Source: Virgibacillus_F flavescens (GTDB lineage Bacteria > Bacillota > Bacilli > Bacillales > Amphibacillaceae). From it: DNA of 64,000 bases. A program made the position numbers and the translations under genes. The notes under the pieces are model-generated. The model was not told where the DNA came from. It searched no databases and was given only the letters and a program-made list of their open reading frames with translations. Position 1 is the first letter of the stretch. The number at the start of each line of letters is the position of its first letter. Positions 51,814-60,210 of the stretch are shown here, piece after piece. The stretch covers positions 2,728,001-2,792,000 of the forward strand of contig NZ_CP192260.1 of NCBI RefSeq assembly GCF_050574275.1, read 5' to 3'.

Positions 51814-52269
51814 TTAATGGAGTGGTATTCCTTTCTCAACGGACGATTTTAACGCCTGTTGCATATATCCCATACCGCTATAATCTGCAAGTGGATATTT
51901 CATCGTTATTTTTTTCTCAAAATTTCCATCAATTACTTTTTTATATTTTTTACCCGTTAAAATTACAAGTTCATCAAATTGATTTAATCCTTTCTCCACA
52001 ACCTGTGACCAAAGCTGATCGAACGTTATGATCTCATTACTTTTTTGATTAAAAGTTACGTCGTAGTTTTCTTCCACGATATCCTCTGGCAGTAAAAAAC
52101 CATGCTTAGCTGAAAGTACTACCCACTGATTTGAAAATTCCATCGCATATCTCCTGCAAAGTGTATGAAAGGTTCCTATATATGTATCCATTGTGCTGGC
52201 AGGACCGTGTGCCGGGAATTTATCCCAGACTTTCTTTTTTCCACACGGAATAATACTTAATTGATTCAT
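51814..52269 (-). CDS. DUF6884-like protein
   Basis: A 151-residue soluble protein with SIIPCGKKKVWDK at the start and VVLSAKHGFLLPEDIVEENYD near 50-70, a pattern of the DUF6884 family (related to YaaA-like or TGT-accessory folds). Biochemical function is unknown. The ribosome site is AGAGGTG. It is transcribed towards the amidase gene, 75 bases away. Confidence 0.6.
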   Translation of the reverse strand: MNQLSIIPCGKKKVWDKFPAHGPASTMDTYIGTFHTLCRRYAMEFSNQWVVLSAKHGFLLPEDIVEENYDVTFNQKSNEIITFDQLWSQVVEKGLNQFDELVILTGKKYKKVIDGNFEKKITMKYPLADYSGMGYMQQALKSSVEKGIPLH

Positions 52270-52463
52270 ACTTCACACCTCTTAAACATATTTTCAATGA
52301 AGATATCATAACATACAGGATGAATAAAATTTGTTTAGGATTACATAACTCGGGAAAATTTTATTTAAATGAAGATATATTAGCTTGACATCGTAACTTA
52401 TTAATTATATACTTGGTAACGAAAAGTAACTTACACACTATTAATAACATGGAGGTTTTAAGA

Positions 52464-52994
52464 ATGGTAAAAACAAAATGGAACGTTGATGCAGCACATA
52501 GTTCATTGGAATTTGTAGTAAAGCACATGATGATATCTAAAGCAAAAGGTGTATTTAATGAATTTGAAGCTTTAATTGAAGCAGATCCGGAGAATCTAGA
52601 AGATGCAACTGTTGAATTTACAGTTGATATCAATAGTATTGATACACGCAAAAAAGACCGTGATGATCACTTACGCTCAGAAGACTTTTTCGATGTAGCA
52701 AACCATCCGAAAATGACATTTGTTGCTACTGATATTAAAAAGAAATCAGGTAGTAATTATGATGTGTCTGGTGACTTAACTATCAAAGGAATTACTAAGC
52801 CAGTAACATTCGAAGTTGATTATGAAGGCTCTGGTAAAGATCCATGGGGCAACGAAGTAGCTGGTTTCAGTGGCGGAACTAAAATCAGCCGAAAAGAATT
52901 TGGTCTTACTTGGAACGCAGCACTTGAAACTGGTGGCGTGATGGTTGGAGACGAAGTGAAAATCAACATTGAGATAGAAGCAGTTAAGCAATAA
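52464..52994 (+). CDS. YceI-family protein
   Basis: A 176-residue lipocalin-like protein of the YceI family, which binds isoprenoid lipids. Typical segments are WNVDAAHSSLEFVVKHMMISKAKG, DHLRSEDFFDVANHPKMTF and GDLTIKGITKPVTFEVDYEG. There is no signal peptide, so the protein is cytoplasmic. The start ATG 52464 follows TGGAGG; the ORF is open to 52413. Confidence 0.93.
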   Translation: MVKTKWNVDAAHSSLEFVVKHMMISKAKGVFNEFEALIEADPENLEDATVEFTVDINSIDTRKKDRDDHLRSEDFFDVANHPKMTFVATDIKKKSGSNYDVSGDLTIKGITKPVTFEVDYEGSGKDPWGNEVAGFSGGTKISRKEFGLTWNAALETGGVMVGDEVKINIEIEAVKQ

Positions 52995-53024
52995 TCTAAT
53001 ATAAATGCAGTTAAATTTTAGCAG

Positions 53025-53043
53025 AAGACCCTATAACGGGGTC
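53025..53043 (+). terminator. Terminator of the YceI gene
   Basis: AGACCC/GGGTCT hairpin followed by a run of T. Confidence 0.85.
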
Positions 53044-53186
53044 TTTTTTTTGTTTAAATAGTGTAATTTTGAGGTACAGTAATATATCCATAATTTGGTT
53101 TAGATATTAGAACATACGCATGTTTTTCAGTAACAGTGTAAAACTATCACGATGACAGTAAAAATATTATATAAGGAGGTATTATT

Positions 53187-55133
53187 GTGCCATTAAATGT
53201 TGCACAAAAGCTAATTAAAGATCACCTCGTCTCAGGAACGATTAAAACCGGTGAAGAAATTGGACTTAAAATTGATCAAACACTGACTCAGGATGCTACG
53301 GGAACGATGGTAATGCTTGAGCTAGAAGCTATGGGATTAGACTATGCTAAAACGGAGGTTTCTGCCCAATACGTAGACCATAACTTAATTCAAGTAGACA
53401 GTAAAAACCCTGATGACCATTTATTTTTAGAAAGCGCTACCCGGAGGTTTGGCTTATACTACAGCCGTCCAGGAAACGGAGTTAGTCACCCTGTTCATAT
53501 GCAGCGACTGGCTAAACCAGGAAAAACACTTCTTGGTTCTGATAGTCACACCTGTGCCAATGGTTGCATGGGTATGCTTGCCATCGGCGCAGGCGGAATT
53601 GATGTAGCAATGGCAATAACAGGCGAACCTATTTATATTAAAATGCCGGAAGTAATGGGAGTAGAAATAACTGGCGAGCTTCCGGATTGGGTTAGTGCTA
53701 AAGATGTTATTTTAGAAATGCTTCGCCGTTACGATGTAAAAGGCGGAGTTGGTAAAATAATTGAGTATTATGGAACGGGTCTTGATAACTTAACAGCAAT
53801 GGATCGACATGTAATTGCAAATATGGGAGCTGAACTTGGTGCAACAGCAACTGTGTTCCCGTCCGACAAAGAAATCAAACGGTATTTGAAATTACAGAAT
53901 CGTGAAGAGGACTGGATTGAACTTAAAGCGGATAAAGGTGCAACATATGATTTAACGGATACCATCAATCTTTCCGAGTTAGTGCCACTCGTATCTAAAC
54001 CATCAAGCCCTGGAAATGTGGTTCCGGCAAGCGAACTGAAGGATACACCGATTTATCAATCCTATATTGGTTCTTCAGCAAACCCGGGATATCGTGATTT
54101 TGCTATGGCAGCTGAAATTGTAAAAGATCGGCAAATTGCGGATAGCTTATCCTTTGACATCAACCCTACGTCGAGACAAATGTTAACTAACCTTGTAAAA
54201 GAAATGCATATCGCAAGCTTGCTGCAAGCAGGGGCACGCCTCCACCAAGCAGGTTGTAATGGATGTATTGGTATGGGGCAAGCACCTGCCACTGGTAAAA
54301 ACAGCCTGAGAACTACACCAAGAAACTTTCCTGGTCGTTCCGGCACGAAGGAAGACAGTGTATTTTTATGCAGTCCGGAAACTGCAGCAGTATCTGCTCT
54401 AACAGGGAAAATTACTGATCCAAGAACTATGAATTTTAAATACCCTAAAATAAAAGAACTGAAAGACTCAACAGTCGATGATCGTTTACTGGATAAACCG
54501 CTCTCACCTGAAGAATCTAAAAAGGTGGAACTGGTGAAAGGACCTAATATCGTTTCCATACCGGAAATGGATGCATTACCAAACGAGCTAAATGTTCCGA
54601 TTTTACTTCATGTCGGTGATAACGTATCAACTGATGAAATCTTAGCAGGTGGCGCGCGGGTACTGCCGTTCAGAAGTAACCTACCTGAAATCAGTAAGTT
54701 TACATTCGAAGCAATCGATCCTACTTATTACGATCGTGGATTGGAGAGTAAAGATACTGGTGGTCATGCTATTGTTGGTGGTTACAATTATGGTCAAGGA
54801 TCCAGTCGTGAGCATGCAGCACTTGCACCCCGTTATCTGGGACTGCGCGTTGTAATTGTTAAAGATTTTGCTCGTATCCATTGGCAGAATCTCGTTAACT
54901 TTGGCGTGGTTCCACTTGTTTTCACAGATGAAGAGGACTATAACAAATTAAGCCAAGGAGACATCCTCGAATTTGAAGATTTACGTGAAAAAATAAAAAA
55001 TAGTAATGAATTTACTATTTCAATTAAAGGAAAAGACGGAAAGATCAATGTTCGCCATGCGTTGTCTGGCCGACAAGTAGACATCGTCCTGCATGGTGGA
55101 CTAATTAACTATATTCGTCACAAAAAATCCTGA
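53187..55133 (+). CDS. Aconitate hydratase (short form)
   Basis: A 648-residue aconitase that isomerises citrate and isocitrate in the TCA cycle. The 4Fe-4S ligands are in SDSHTCANGC and AGCNGCIGM. The C-terminal swivel domain has GYNYGQGSSREHAALAPRYLG and the typical VRHAL near the end. It is smaller than the 900-residue CitB type and matches the class in anaerobes and some Bacillaceae. The start is GTG 53187 with AAGGAGG. It could be a second aconitase besides CitB; this is not visible here. Confidence 0.92.
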   Translation: MPLNVAQKLIKDHLVSGTIKTGEEIGLKIDQTLTQDATGTMVMLELEAMGLDYAKTEVSAQYVDHNLIQVDSKNPDDHLFLESATRRFGLYYSRPGNGVSHPVHMQRLAKPGKTLLGSDSHTCANGCMGMLAIGAGGIDVAMAITGEPIYIKMPEVMGVEITGELPDWVSAKDVILEMLRRYDVKGGVGKIIEYYGTGLDNLTAMDRHVIANMGAELGATATVFPSDKEIKRYLKLQNREEDWIELKADKGATYDLTDTINLSELVPLVSKPSSPGNVVPASELKDTPIYQSYIGSSANPGYRDFAMAAEIVKDRQIADSLSFDINPTSRQMLTNLVKEMHIASLLQAGARLHQAGCNGCIGMGQAPATGKNSLRTTPRNFPGRSGTKEDSVFLCSPETAAVSALTGKITDPRTMNFKYPKIKELKDSTVDDRLLDKPLSPEESKKVELVKGPNIVSIPEMDALPNELNVPILLHVGDNVSTDEILAGGARVLPFRSNLPEISKFTFEAIDPTYYDRGLESKDTGGHAIVGGYNYGQGSSREHAALAPRYLGLRVVIVKDFARIHWQNLVNFGVVPLVFTDEEDYNKLSQGDILEFEDLREKIKNSNEFTISIKGKDGKINVRHALSGRQVDIVLHGGLINYIRHKKS

Positions 55134-55134
55134 T

Positions 55135-55167
55135 AAAAAAACCGAGTCTAAGGGACTCGGTTTTTTT
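55135..55167 (+). terminator. Terminator of the aconitase gene
   Basis: Stem ACCGAGTC/GACTCGGT with long A- and T-runs on both sides. Confidence 0.9.
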
Positions 55168-55190
55168 GATTCACCCATTTTCCACTAGGA

Positions 55191-55442
55191 TTATTTAATA
55201 TATACGATAAACGCGATAATAGATAATAAAATTGTTACAATATATATTGCTGACAATATCGGGACGTTAGATTTCAATGATTTTGTTTCATACTCAAGCG
55301 AGCGCCTCATTTCATCACTTGGAGTATCGCCCTCCGCTTCGTATTTTTTCATTTTCTTTTCTTCCTGTTTAAATGCAAAAATAGTACCAAACAACGTAAC
55401 TATAAACAATATTATTAATAAGACCCACAGACCAGTAGACAT
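55191..55442 (-). CDS. Small two-helix membrane protein
   Basis: An 83-residue protein with membrane helices at about residues 5-24 and 58-80 and a charged helical linker. The family is not recognised. AATAGGGAGG is a strong ribosome site for ATG 55442. It is convergent with the aconitase gene. Confidence 0.68.
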   Translation of the reverse strand: MSTGLWVLLIILFIVTLFGTIFAFKQEEKKMKKYEAEGDTPSDEMRRSLEYETKSLKSNVPILSAIYIVTILLSIIAFIVYIK

Positions 55443-55532
55443 TATAACTACCTCCCTATTAAATTCCTCTATATTATTATCTCCTAATTCTGCATGAATT
55501 CCAGTCGCTTTTGTAACAATTTTGTGAATGAA

Positions 55533-55566
55533 AATCCCCCGAAATGTGTAATCACATCCGGGGGAT
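55533..55566 (-). terminator. Terminator of the 33-residue peptide gene
   Basis: A stem of ATCCCCCG with CGGGGGAT and an inner ATGTG/CACAT extension lies 15 bases after the stop; TTTTC follows. Confidence 0.85.
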
Positions 55567-55580
55567 AGCTGTTTTTTTAT

Positions 55581-55682
55581 TTAACGAAAATCTCTATCGT
55601 TTTCCATTGCACGAGCAGCTAAAGCGTACCCGACTAAGGAAGCGACAGTAAGCAATAGATAGCATAATACATTATTTTTCAT
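55581..55682 (-). CDS. Possible 33-residue membrane peptide
   Basis: A single hydrophobic helix (LCYLLLTVASLVGYALAA) followed by a charged tail RAMENDRDFR. The ribosome site GAGGAGGGA precedes ATG 55682 by about nine bases, and a strong terminator follows, which makes it a self-contained unit. The family is unknown. Confidence 0.6.
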   Translation of the reverse strand: MKNNVLCYLLLTVASLVGYALAARAMENDRDFR

Positions 55683-55732
55683 ATCATAGTTCCCTCCTCT
55701 ATTTGGAGATCTAATTCATTACATTTACTCTA

Positions 55733-56944
55733 TTAAAATGGACGAAGTTTACCTTTTTTAAGAATTAACTTTGGCCCGCCTAGTAAAAATAAGTAGCGGT
55801 TATCAATTACTTTTTTCATTGCAGTTGCTGATTTACCATAAAGTTTAGTTCCAGAAAAAATAGTACCCATCGCATCTTTGCTGCCTAGTGAGGCCACTGT
55901 ACCTTTGTCATCGAATGTAAACGGAACTAACGCATCATTATGAAGTAATGCTTTAATGTTTGCTGCACATGTATCAGCGTGCTGCATTGCTGCTTGCGCT
56001 GTTGGTGGGAATGGACGACCTTCTTCTTTGTTCATCACCCAAGCACAATCACCTATGATGAAGATGTTTTCTTCACCTGGGACGCGTAAGTCATCTTCAA
56101 CTGTAACTTTACCTTTAGTAATTTCAAAGCCAGATTTACTAAGAATTGAATTACCAGTAACTCCGCCAGTCCATACTATTGTGCCAGCTTTGATTTCTTC
56201 ACCTTCATTTACTACAAAGCCATCTTTTTTACATTCTTCAATTTTAGCGCCAATTCTAAATTCTACTCCACGATCTTCAAGTGACGTTTTAGCGTAAGAC
56301 ACAAGCTCTTCGTTAAACCCTGGTAGAATAGTTGGAGATGCCTCAACGTTAATAATCCGCGGAATACTAGAATCGATATCATATTTTTTGCAAAGCTTCG
56401 GAACCTGTTCAGCTAACTCACCAACAAACTCTATCCCAGTGAAACCTCCACCGCCGACAAGAATCGTTAAATCTTCTTTTTTTGCATTAGCATCTAATTT
56501 ATATTTAGCAAACTGATACTCGATATGCTCGCTTATTAATCTGCTAGTTTCAATATCCTGGATAGAGAAAGCATTTTTCTCCATACCTTTAATACCGAAC
56601 GTATTTGTTTCAAAACCTAGTGAAACAACTAAGTAATCATAAGTAACTTCACTATTTTCCAAAATAACTCGGCTTTCATCTTTTTTAACTTCTACAACAG
56701 AATCATAAATGAGACGTACACGATTTGGATTAAACACATCACTAATCATCATACGGGCTTGATTTTGATTCCTCGTGCCAGCTGCAATTTCATGTAACCA
56801 TGTAGTCTGATAGTGGTAATTATGTTTATTAACAAGCACAATTTCCGCTTCGTCTACTCCTAATTGTTGTGTTAAGCGTTTGGTTGTCATCATTCCAGCA
56901 TATCCTGCTCCCAAAACGACGATTCTTGGTTTGTTCGTATTCAC
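55733..56944 (-). CDS. Type II NADH dehydrogenase (YumB-like)
   Basis: A 403-residue single-subunit NADH:quinone oxidoreductase. It has two Rossmann motifs, VVLGAGYAGMMT for FAD and VGGGGFTGIEFVGELA for NADH. The quinone-site AQAAMQHAD segment and the C-terminal IDNRYLFLLGGPKLILKKGK resemble B. subtilis YumB more than Ndh. The GTG 56944 start follows AAAGGTGG. It feeds the quinone pool used by cytochrome bd. Confidence 0.92.
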   Translation of the reverse strand: MNTNKPRIVVLGAGYAGMMTTKRLTQQLGVDEAEIVLVNKHNYHYQTTWLHEIAAGTRNQNQARMMISDVFNPNRVRLIYDSVVEVKKDESRVILENSEVTYDYLVVSLGFETNTFGIKGMEKNAFSIQDIETSRLISEHIEYQFAKYKLDANAKKEDLTILVGGGGFTGIEFVGELAEQVPKLCKKYDIDSSIPRIINVEASPTILPGFNEELVSYAKTSLEDRGVEFRIGAKIEECKKDGFVVNEGEEIKAGTIVWTGGVTGNSILSKSGFEITKGKVTVEDDLRVPGEENIFIIGDCAWVMNKEEGRPFPPTAQAAMQHADTCAANIKALLHNDALVPFTFDDKGTVASLGSKDAMGTIFSGTKLYGKSATAMKKVIDNRYLFLLGGPKLILKKGKLRPF

Positions 56945-57159
56945 GTAACATCCACCTTTCAGTTAATTACTTTTAAAATAAGAACTAAATATTACTTCAT
57001 AAATTTTGATTATGGAGTATCCGTTCAGTACTTCACAAATAATTTTAAATACCATAACTATAATATCAAACTTTTATTTATTAGGCTAACATACCGCGAT
57101 ATTTTTTGAATTTTAAGCGTAAATAGGTTATTTTTAAACTATCCGAAAAGAGGTGCCCT

Positions 57160-57810
57160 ATGGAAAAATTAATAGTGAAAGCGGATGATCCTGCCGTTCA
57201 GGAACTTTGCGCGTCTGATCCGCGAATGAATAAATTAGTACGTATTATTGGTGATATCGAGTTTACACTTCGACCTGATTATTTTATATCATTAGTCAGA
57301 TCAATTGTCGGACAGCAAATATCCGTACAGGCTGCAGGTGCGATTTACAATAGACTTGAAAAGCTGTTAGATGATGTCTCAGCTGCAAATATACTAAAAA
57401 AATCAGATGAGGAATTGAAATCAGTTGGACTATCTGTGCGTAAAACTGCTTATCTAAAGGATTTAGCTAATGCAATAGAAGATGGAACAATCGATTTAGC
57501 CAAATTGGACGAGCTTGATAATCAGGAAATTATTAAACTTTTAACGAGTGTTAAGGGAATAGGAAAATGGACTGCAGAAATGTTTTTACTTTTTTCTCTT
57601 GGAAGAATGAATGTATTAGCTTTAGATGATATAGGCATACAACGAGGAGCTAAGTGGCTATACCAGGTTGATCAGTCAGAAAGAAGAAAAATACTGGTCG
57701 AAAAATCTAATCTCTGGGATCCTCACTTTACACTTGCGTCCATCTACTTATGGGAAATAGTCCATTTGGATCTAATGTCAAAATATGAGTCAATCGATGA
57801 GATGAACTAA
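57160..57810 (+). CDS. DNA-3-methyladenine glycosylase II (AlkA-type HhH-GPD)
   Basis: A 216-residue base-excision enzyme for alkylated purines. The helix-hairpin-helix LLTSVKGIGKWTAEMF is at residues 127-142 and the catalytic aspartate is in LALDDIGIQRG (Asp156/157). It lacks the N-terminal domain of E. coli AlkA, as in the shorter class. No iron-sulfur cluster cysteines are present. The ribosome site is AAGAGGTG. Confidence 0.93.
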   Translation: MEKLIVKADDPAVQELCASDPRMNKLVRIIGDIEFTLRPDYFISLVRSIVGQQISVQAAGAIYNRLEKLLDDVSAANILKKSDEELKSVGLSVRKTAYLKDLANAIEDGTIDLAKLDELDNQEIIKLLTSVKGIGKWTAEMFLLFSLGRMNVLALDDIGIQRGAKWLYQVDQSERRKILVEKSNLWDPHFTLASIYLWEIVHLDLMSKYESIDEMN

Positions 57811-57813
57811 AAC

Positions 57814-57848
57814 AAAACGCTTGATAGATAGGAACTATCAAGCGTTTT
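57814..57848. terminator. Bidirectional terminator
   Basis: Perfect 14-bp stem AAAACGCTTGATAG/CTATCAAGCGTTTT between convergent genes. Confidence 0.92.
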
Positions 57849-57854
57849 CCAGTT

Positions 57855-58319
57855 TTATTTATCTTTTTCCCTATCCTCTAAATCCTTCGCGAACGTTTCC
57901 TTATTTGTTTCATCTGCGAATTCAGTTCGTAACCCTTCGGCAGAATACGGGGTAGCTTCCCCTTTTGGAGCGCTTTCAAAAACCTGCTCCGTCATATACA
58001 TATGAAACAACGCCTCCGTAACTGCCATAAATACGCTCGCAAACAATGCTGCTGTGGTTACTGATATCGACAAATCAATTAATAAATTGCCTAATATCCA
58101 GAACGATAAAAAAGCCAGACCAAAGTCAGCAATCGAAGCAATCAGGTTTCCAAACTTCGGCAGGATGAACAAATCGCCAATAATATATAAAATACCTGTA
58201 GCGAGGATGCTCATCCAAAGCAAACGCCATAGAGATGCATCATAAAATATACCGAAGATGGAATAAACAACAATTGCTGTAAAGATAAACTTAATACCCA
58301 ATGCCTTTAGATGTTTCAT
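57855..58319 (-). CDS. DUF2512 (YndM-like) membrane protein
   Basis: A 154-residue protein with four membrane helices and an acidic C-terminal tail. HLKALGIKFIFT at the start and GDLFILPKFGN are typical of the family, which is widespread in Bacillales and of unknown function. The start is ATG 58319, after AAAAAGGATGG. Confidence 0.85.
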   Translation of the reverse strand: MKHLKALGIKFIFTAIVVYSIFGIFYDASLWRLLWMSILATGILYIIGDLFILPKFGNLIASIADFGLAFLSFWILGNLLIDLSISVTTAALFASVFMAVTEALFHMYMTEQVFESAPKGEATPYSAEGLRTEFADETNKETFAKDLEDREKDK

Positions 58320-58398
58320 CGAATAAATACCATCCTTTTTCATGGATTTTATTCGTAGTATTCACATAGAAGGCTAAAATTACCCATACATACTTTAG

Positions 58399-59085
58399 TT
58401 AAACTGGTCGTACAGTAATTTCATTTACGTTCACATAATCTGGTTGAGTTAACGCATAATCTACTGCTTTAGCTATATCGTCTGCTTCCAGTTTTTTGCG
58501 GTCACTAGTCTTGGAAGAAATGTCCGTATCCACCTGGCCAGGAGATATATTTGTTACTCTAACTCCAGTTTTAGCAAGTTCTTTTTCAAGACTCATCGAA
58601 ATGCCTCTAACTGCAAATTTGGTTGCACTATATACGCCACTTACTTTATTAACCTCAAGTCCGGATACTGATGCAATATTTATAATATGACCAGATTTAC
58701 GTTCTAACATTTCTGGTAATGCAGAGTTAATACCATACAGTACTCCTTTTATATTCACATCTATCATATGATCCCACTCTTCAGTTTTTCCATCTTGCAA
58801 ACGAGAACTAAGCATCGCTCCAGCATTATTAATATAGAAATTAACATGACCAAATTTTTCCACAGCTCTTTTTGCCAATGAATCAACATCTGATTTATTA
58901 GCCATGTCCGTTACAACTGATAACACATTTCCATTAATTGTAGAGGCAATTTCTTCTAATTTGTCCTCTCTTCTCGCAGCAAGAACGACATTTGCACCTT
59001 CATCTGCTAAGTGCTTTGCAATTGCTGCTCCAATCCCGCTACTTGCCCCGGTAACTACAGCCGTTTTACCAATTAATTTCTTCAT
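58399..59085 (-). CDS. Short-chain dehydrogenase/reductase
   Basis: A 228-residue SDR with cofactor site TGASSGIG (residues 13-20), the NNAGAM segment (about 85-90) and active-site YSATKFA (about 151-157), preceded by ASVSG. It resembles YdfG/serine dehydrogenase-type enzymes. The substrate is unknown. It is short at the C-terminus, but its end NEITVRPV is a normal family end. Confidence 0.85.
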   Translation of the reverse strand: MKKLIGKTAVVTGASSGIGAAIAKHLADEGANVVLAARREDKLEEIASTINGNVLSVVTDMANKSDVDSLAKRAVEKFGHVNFYINNAGAMLSSRLQDGKTEEWDHMIDVNIKGVLYGINSALPEMLERKSGHIINIASVSGLEVNKVSGVYSATKFAVRGISMSLEKELAKTGVRVTNISPGQVDTDISSKTSDRKKLEADDIAKAVDYALTQPDYVNVNEITVRPV

Positions 59086-59254
59086 ATAGAATCACTCCTT
59101 CTATATTAAGTCTAACACCCATTTTAAAAGTTGGATAACAATTAACGTTAAGTTATATTAAAGGGAAACTATTTTAGTTAAAACGATTTCAATAATATGG
59201 TATAATTTCGATAATTCGTAATGATTAAGCTATACAAGCAAAGGTGGGTATTAA

Positions 59255-59740
59255 ATGGTTAAAACAACTGTCCGTGTAGTGAATGAAAAGAATGATGACG
59301 TTAGTAAAGACGGAAGTGAAGTCGGTGAAATCATTGTAAAAGGTCCTGGAGTAATAGAAAGTGATGATGAATGGCTGCATACAGGTGACATGGGAACAAT
59401 GAATGAGAATGGCGACATCACAATAGTGAATCGAAAAAAAGATCTAATCTTAAATGAAAAAACCTCCATTTCATCGATTGAAGTTGAACAGATAATAGGT
59501 CAACACCCAGCAATTCAAGAAGTTGCGATTATAGTTGCACCGCACAAAACGCATGGTGATATATTGCATGCGATTGTCGTAACGAATGATGGTCATTTGC
59601 CAACGAAGGATGAAATATTTTACTATATACAAGAAAACCTCGATGAAATAAATCGTCCAAAGGAAATCATATTTATGGAGGAGTTACCTAAAACAGCGAG
59701 TGGCAAGATACAAAAAATACATTTAAAGGAATTAATTTAA
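59255..59740 (+). CDS. Stand-alone C-terminal fragment of an acyl-CoA synthetase-type (ANL) enzyme
   Basis: A 161-residue protein with the last part of an adenylate-forming enzyme only: GEIIVKGPGV, LHTGDMG (A7), VNRKKDLI (A8) and PKTASGKIQK (A10) with the catalytic lysine. The large N-terminal domain that binds ATP is absent and about 13 residues of the usual GYW-type segment before LHTGD are missing. It has its own AAAGGTGG ribosome site and an uninterrupted frame, so it looks maintained. It may be a degraded gene or a separate small protein; no other fragment lies upstream. Confidence 0.7.
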   Translation: MVKTTVRVVNEKNDDVSKDGSEVGEIIVKGPGVIESDDEWLHTGDMGTMNENGDITIVNRKKDLILNEKTSISSIEVEQIIGQHPAIQEVAIIVAPHKTHGDILHAIVVTNDGHLPTKDEIFYYIQENLDEINRPKEIIFMEELPKTASGKIQKIHLKELI

Positions 59741-59807
59741 TACTAGTTGCACCGCAATCACATTGTGCGGTGCTTTTTTTTATGTTCAAATGGACTGGAT
59801 CATATAC

Positions 59808-59855
59808 TTGCATGATTTTCAGATGAATTGTATAATCGATATCGTATTTCGATAT
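59808..59855 (+). promoter_or_regulatory. Promoter and operator of padR-chrA
   Basis: TTGCAT (59808-59813), 17 bases, TATAAT (59831-59836). An inverted repeat ATATCG-TATTT-CGATAT (59839-59855) lies at the expected start of transcription, so PadR binding would block RNA polymerase. Confidence 0.65.
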
Positions 59856-59887
59856 TGAAATTCGTTTTTGAAAGGAGGTTCTTCCTA

Positions 59888-60193
59888 ATGAACAATAAGG
59901 TACTTAGAAAACTGTTTCTAGGGTTCATTCAAATTCATATTCTTCACCATGCTAAAGAAGAAGCAATTTATGGATCATGGATGCTCGAGGAATTACGTGA
60001 ACACGGTTATGAAATAAGCGCTGGAACCTTGTACCCTATTCTTCATACTATGGAAGTTGATCAACTGTTGGATAAAGAAGATGTAAACGTAAAGGGAAAG
60101 ATAAGAAAATACTATAAAATTACGTCCAAAGGTGAAGATGTTTTGACTGAGGCAAGAAAAAAAGCCTACGAGCTTTTCAAAGAAATTAACTAA
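59888..60193 (+). CDS. PadR-family transcriptional regulator
   Basis: A 101-residue PadR-type winged-helix repressor: the LGFIQIHILHHAKEEAIYGSWMLEELREHGYEISAGTLYPILHTME pattern over residues 10-55 and a short C-terminal dimer helix (subfamily 2). The start ATG 59888 follows AAAGGAGG; the ORF is open to 59828. It is 17 bases from chrA and probably controls itself and chrA through the operator at 59839. Confidence 0.9.
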   Translation: MNNKVLRKLFLGFIQIHILHHAKEEAIYGSWMLEELREHGYEISAGTLYPILHTMEVDQLLDKEDVNVKGKIRKYYKITSKGEDVLTEARKKAYELFKEIN

Positions 60194-60210
60194 CATGACG
60201 AGGTGATGAT

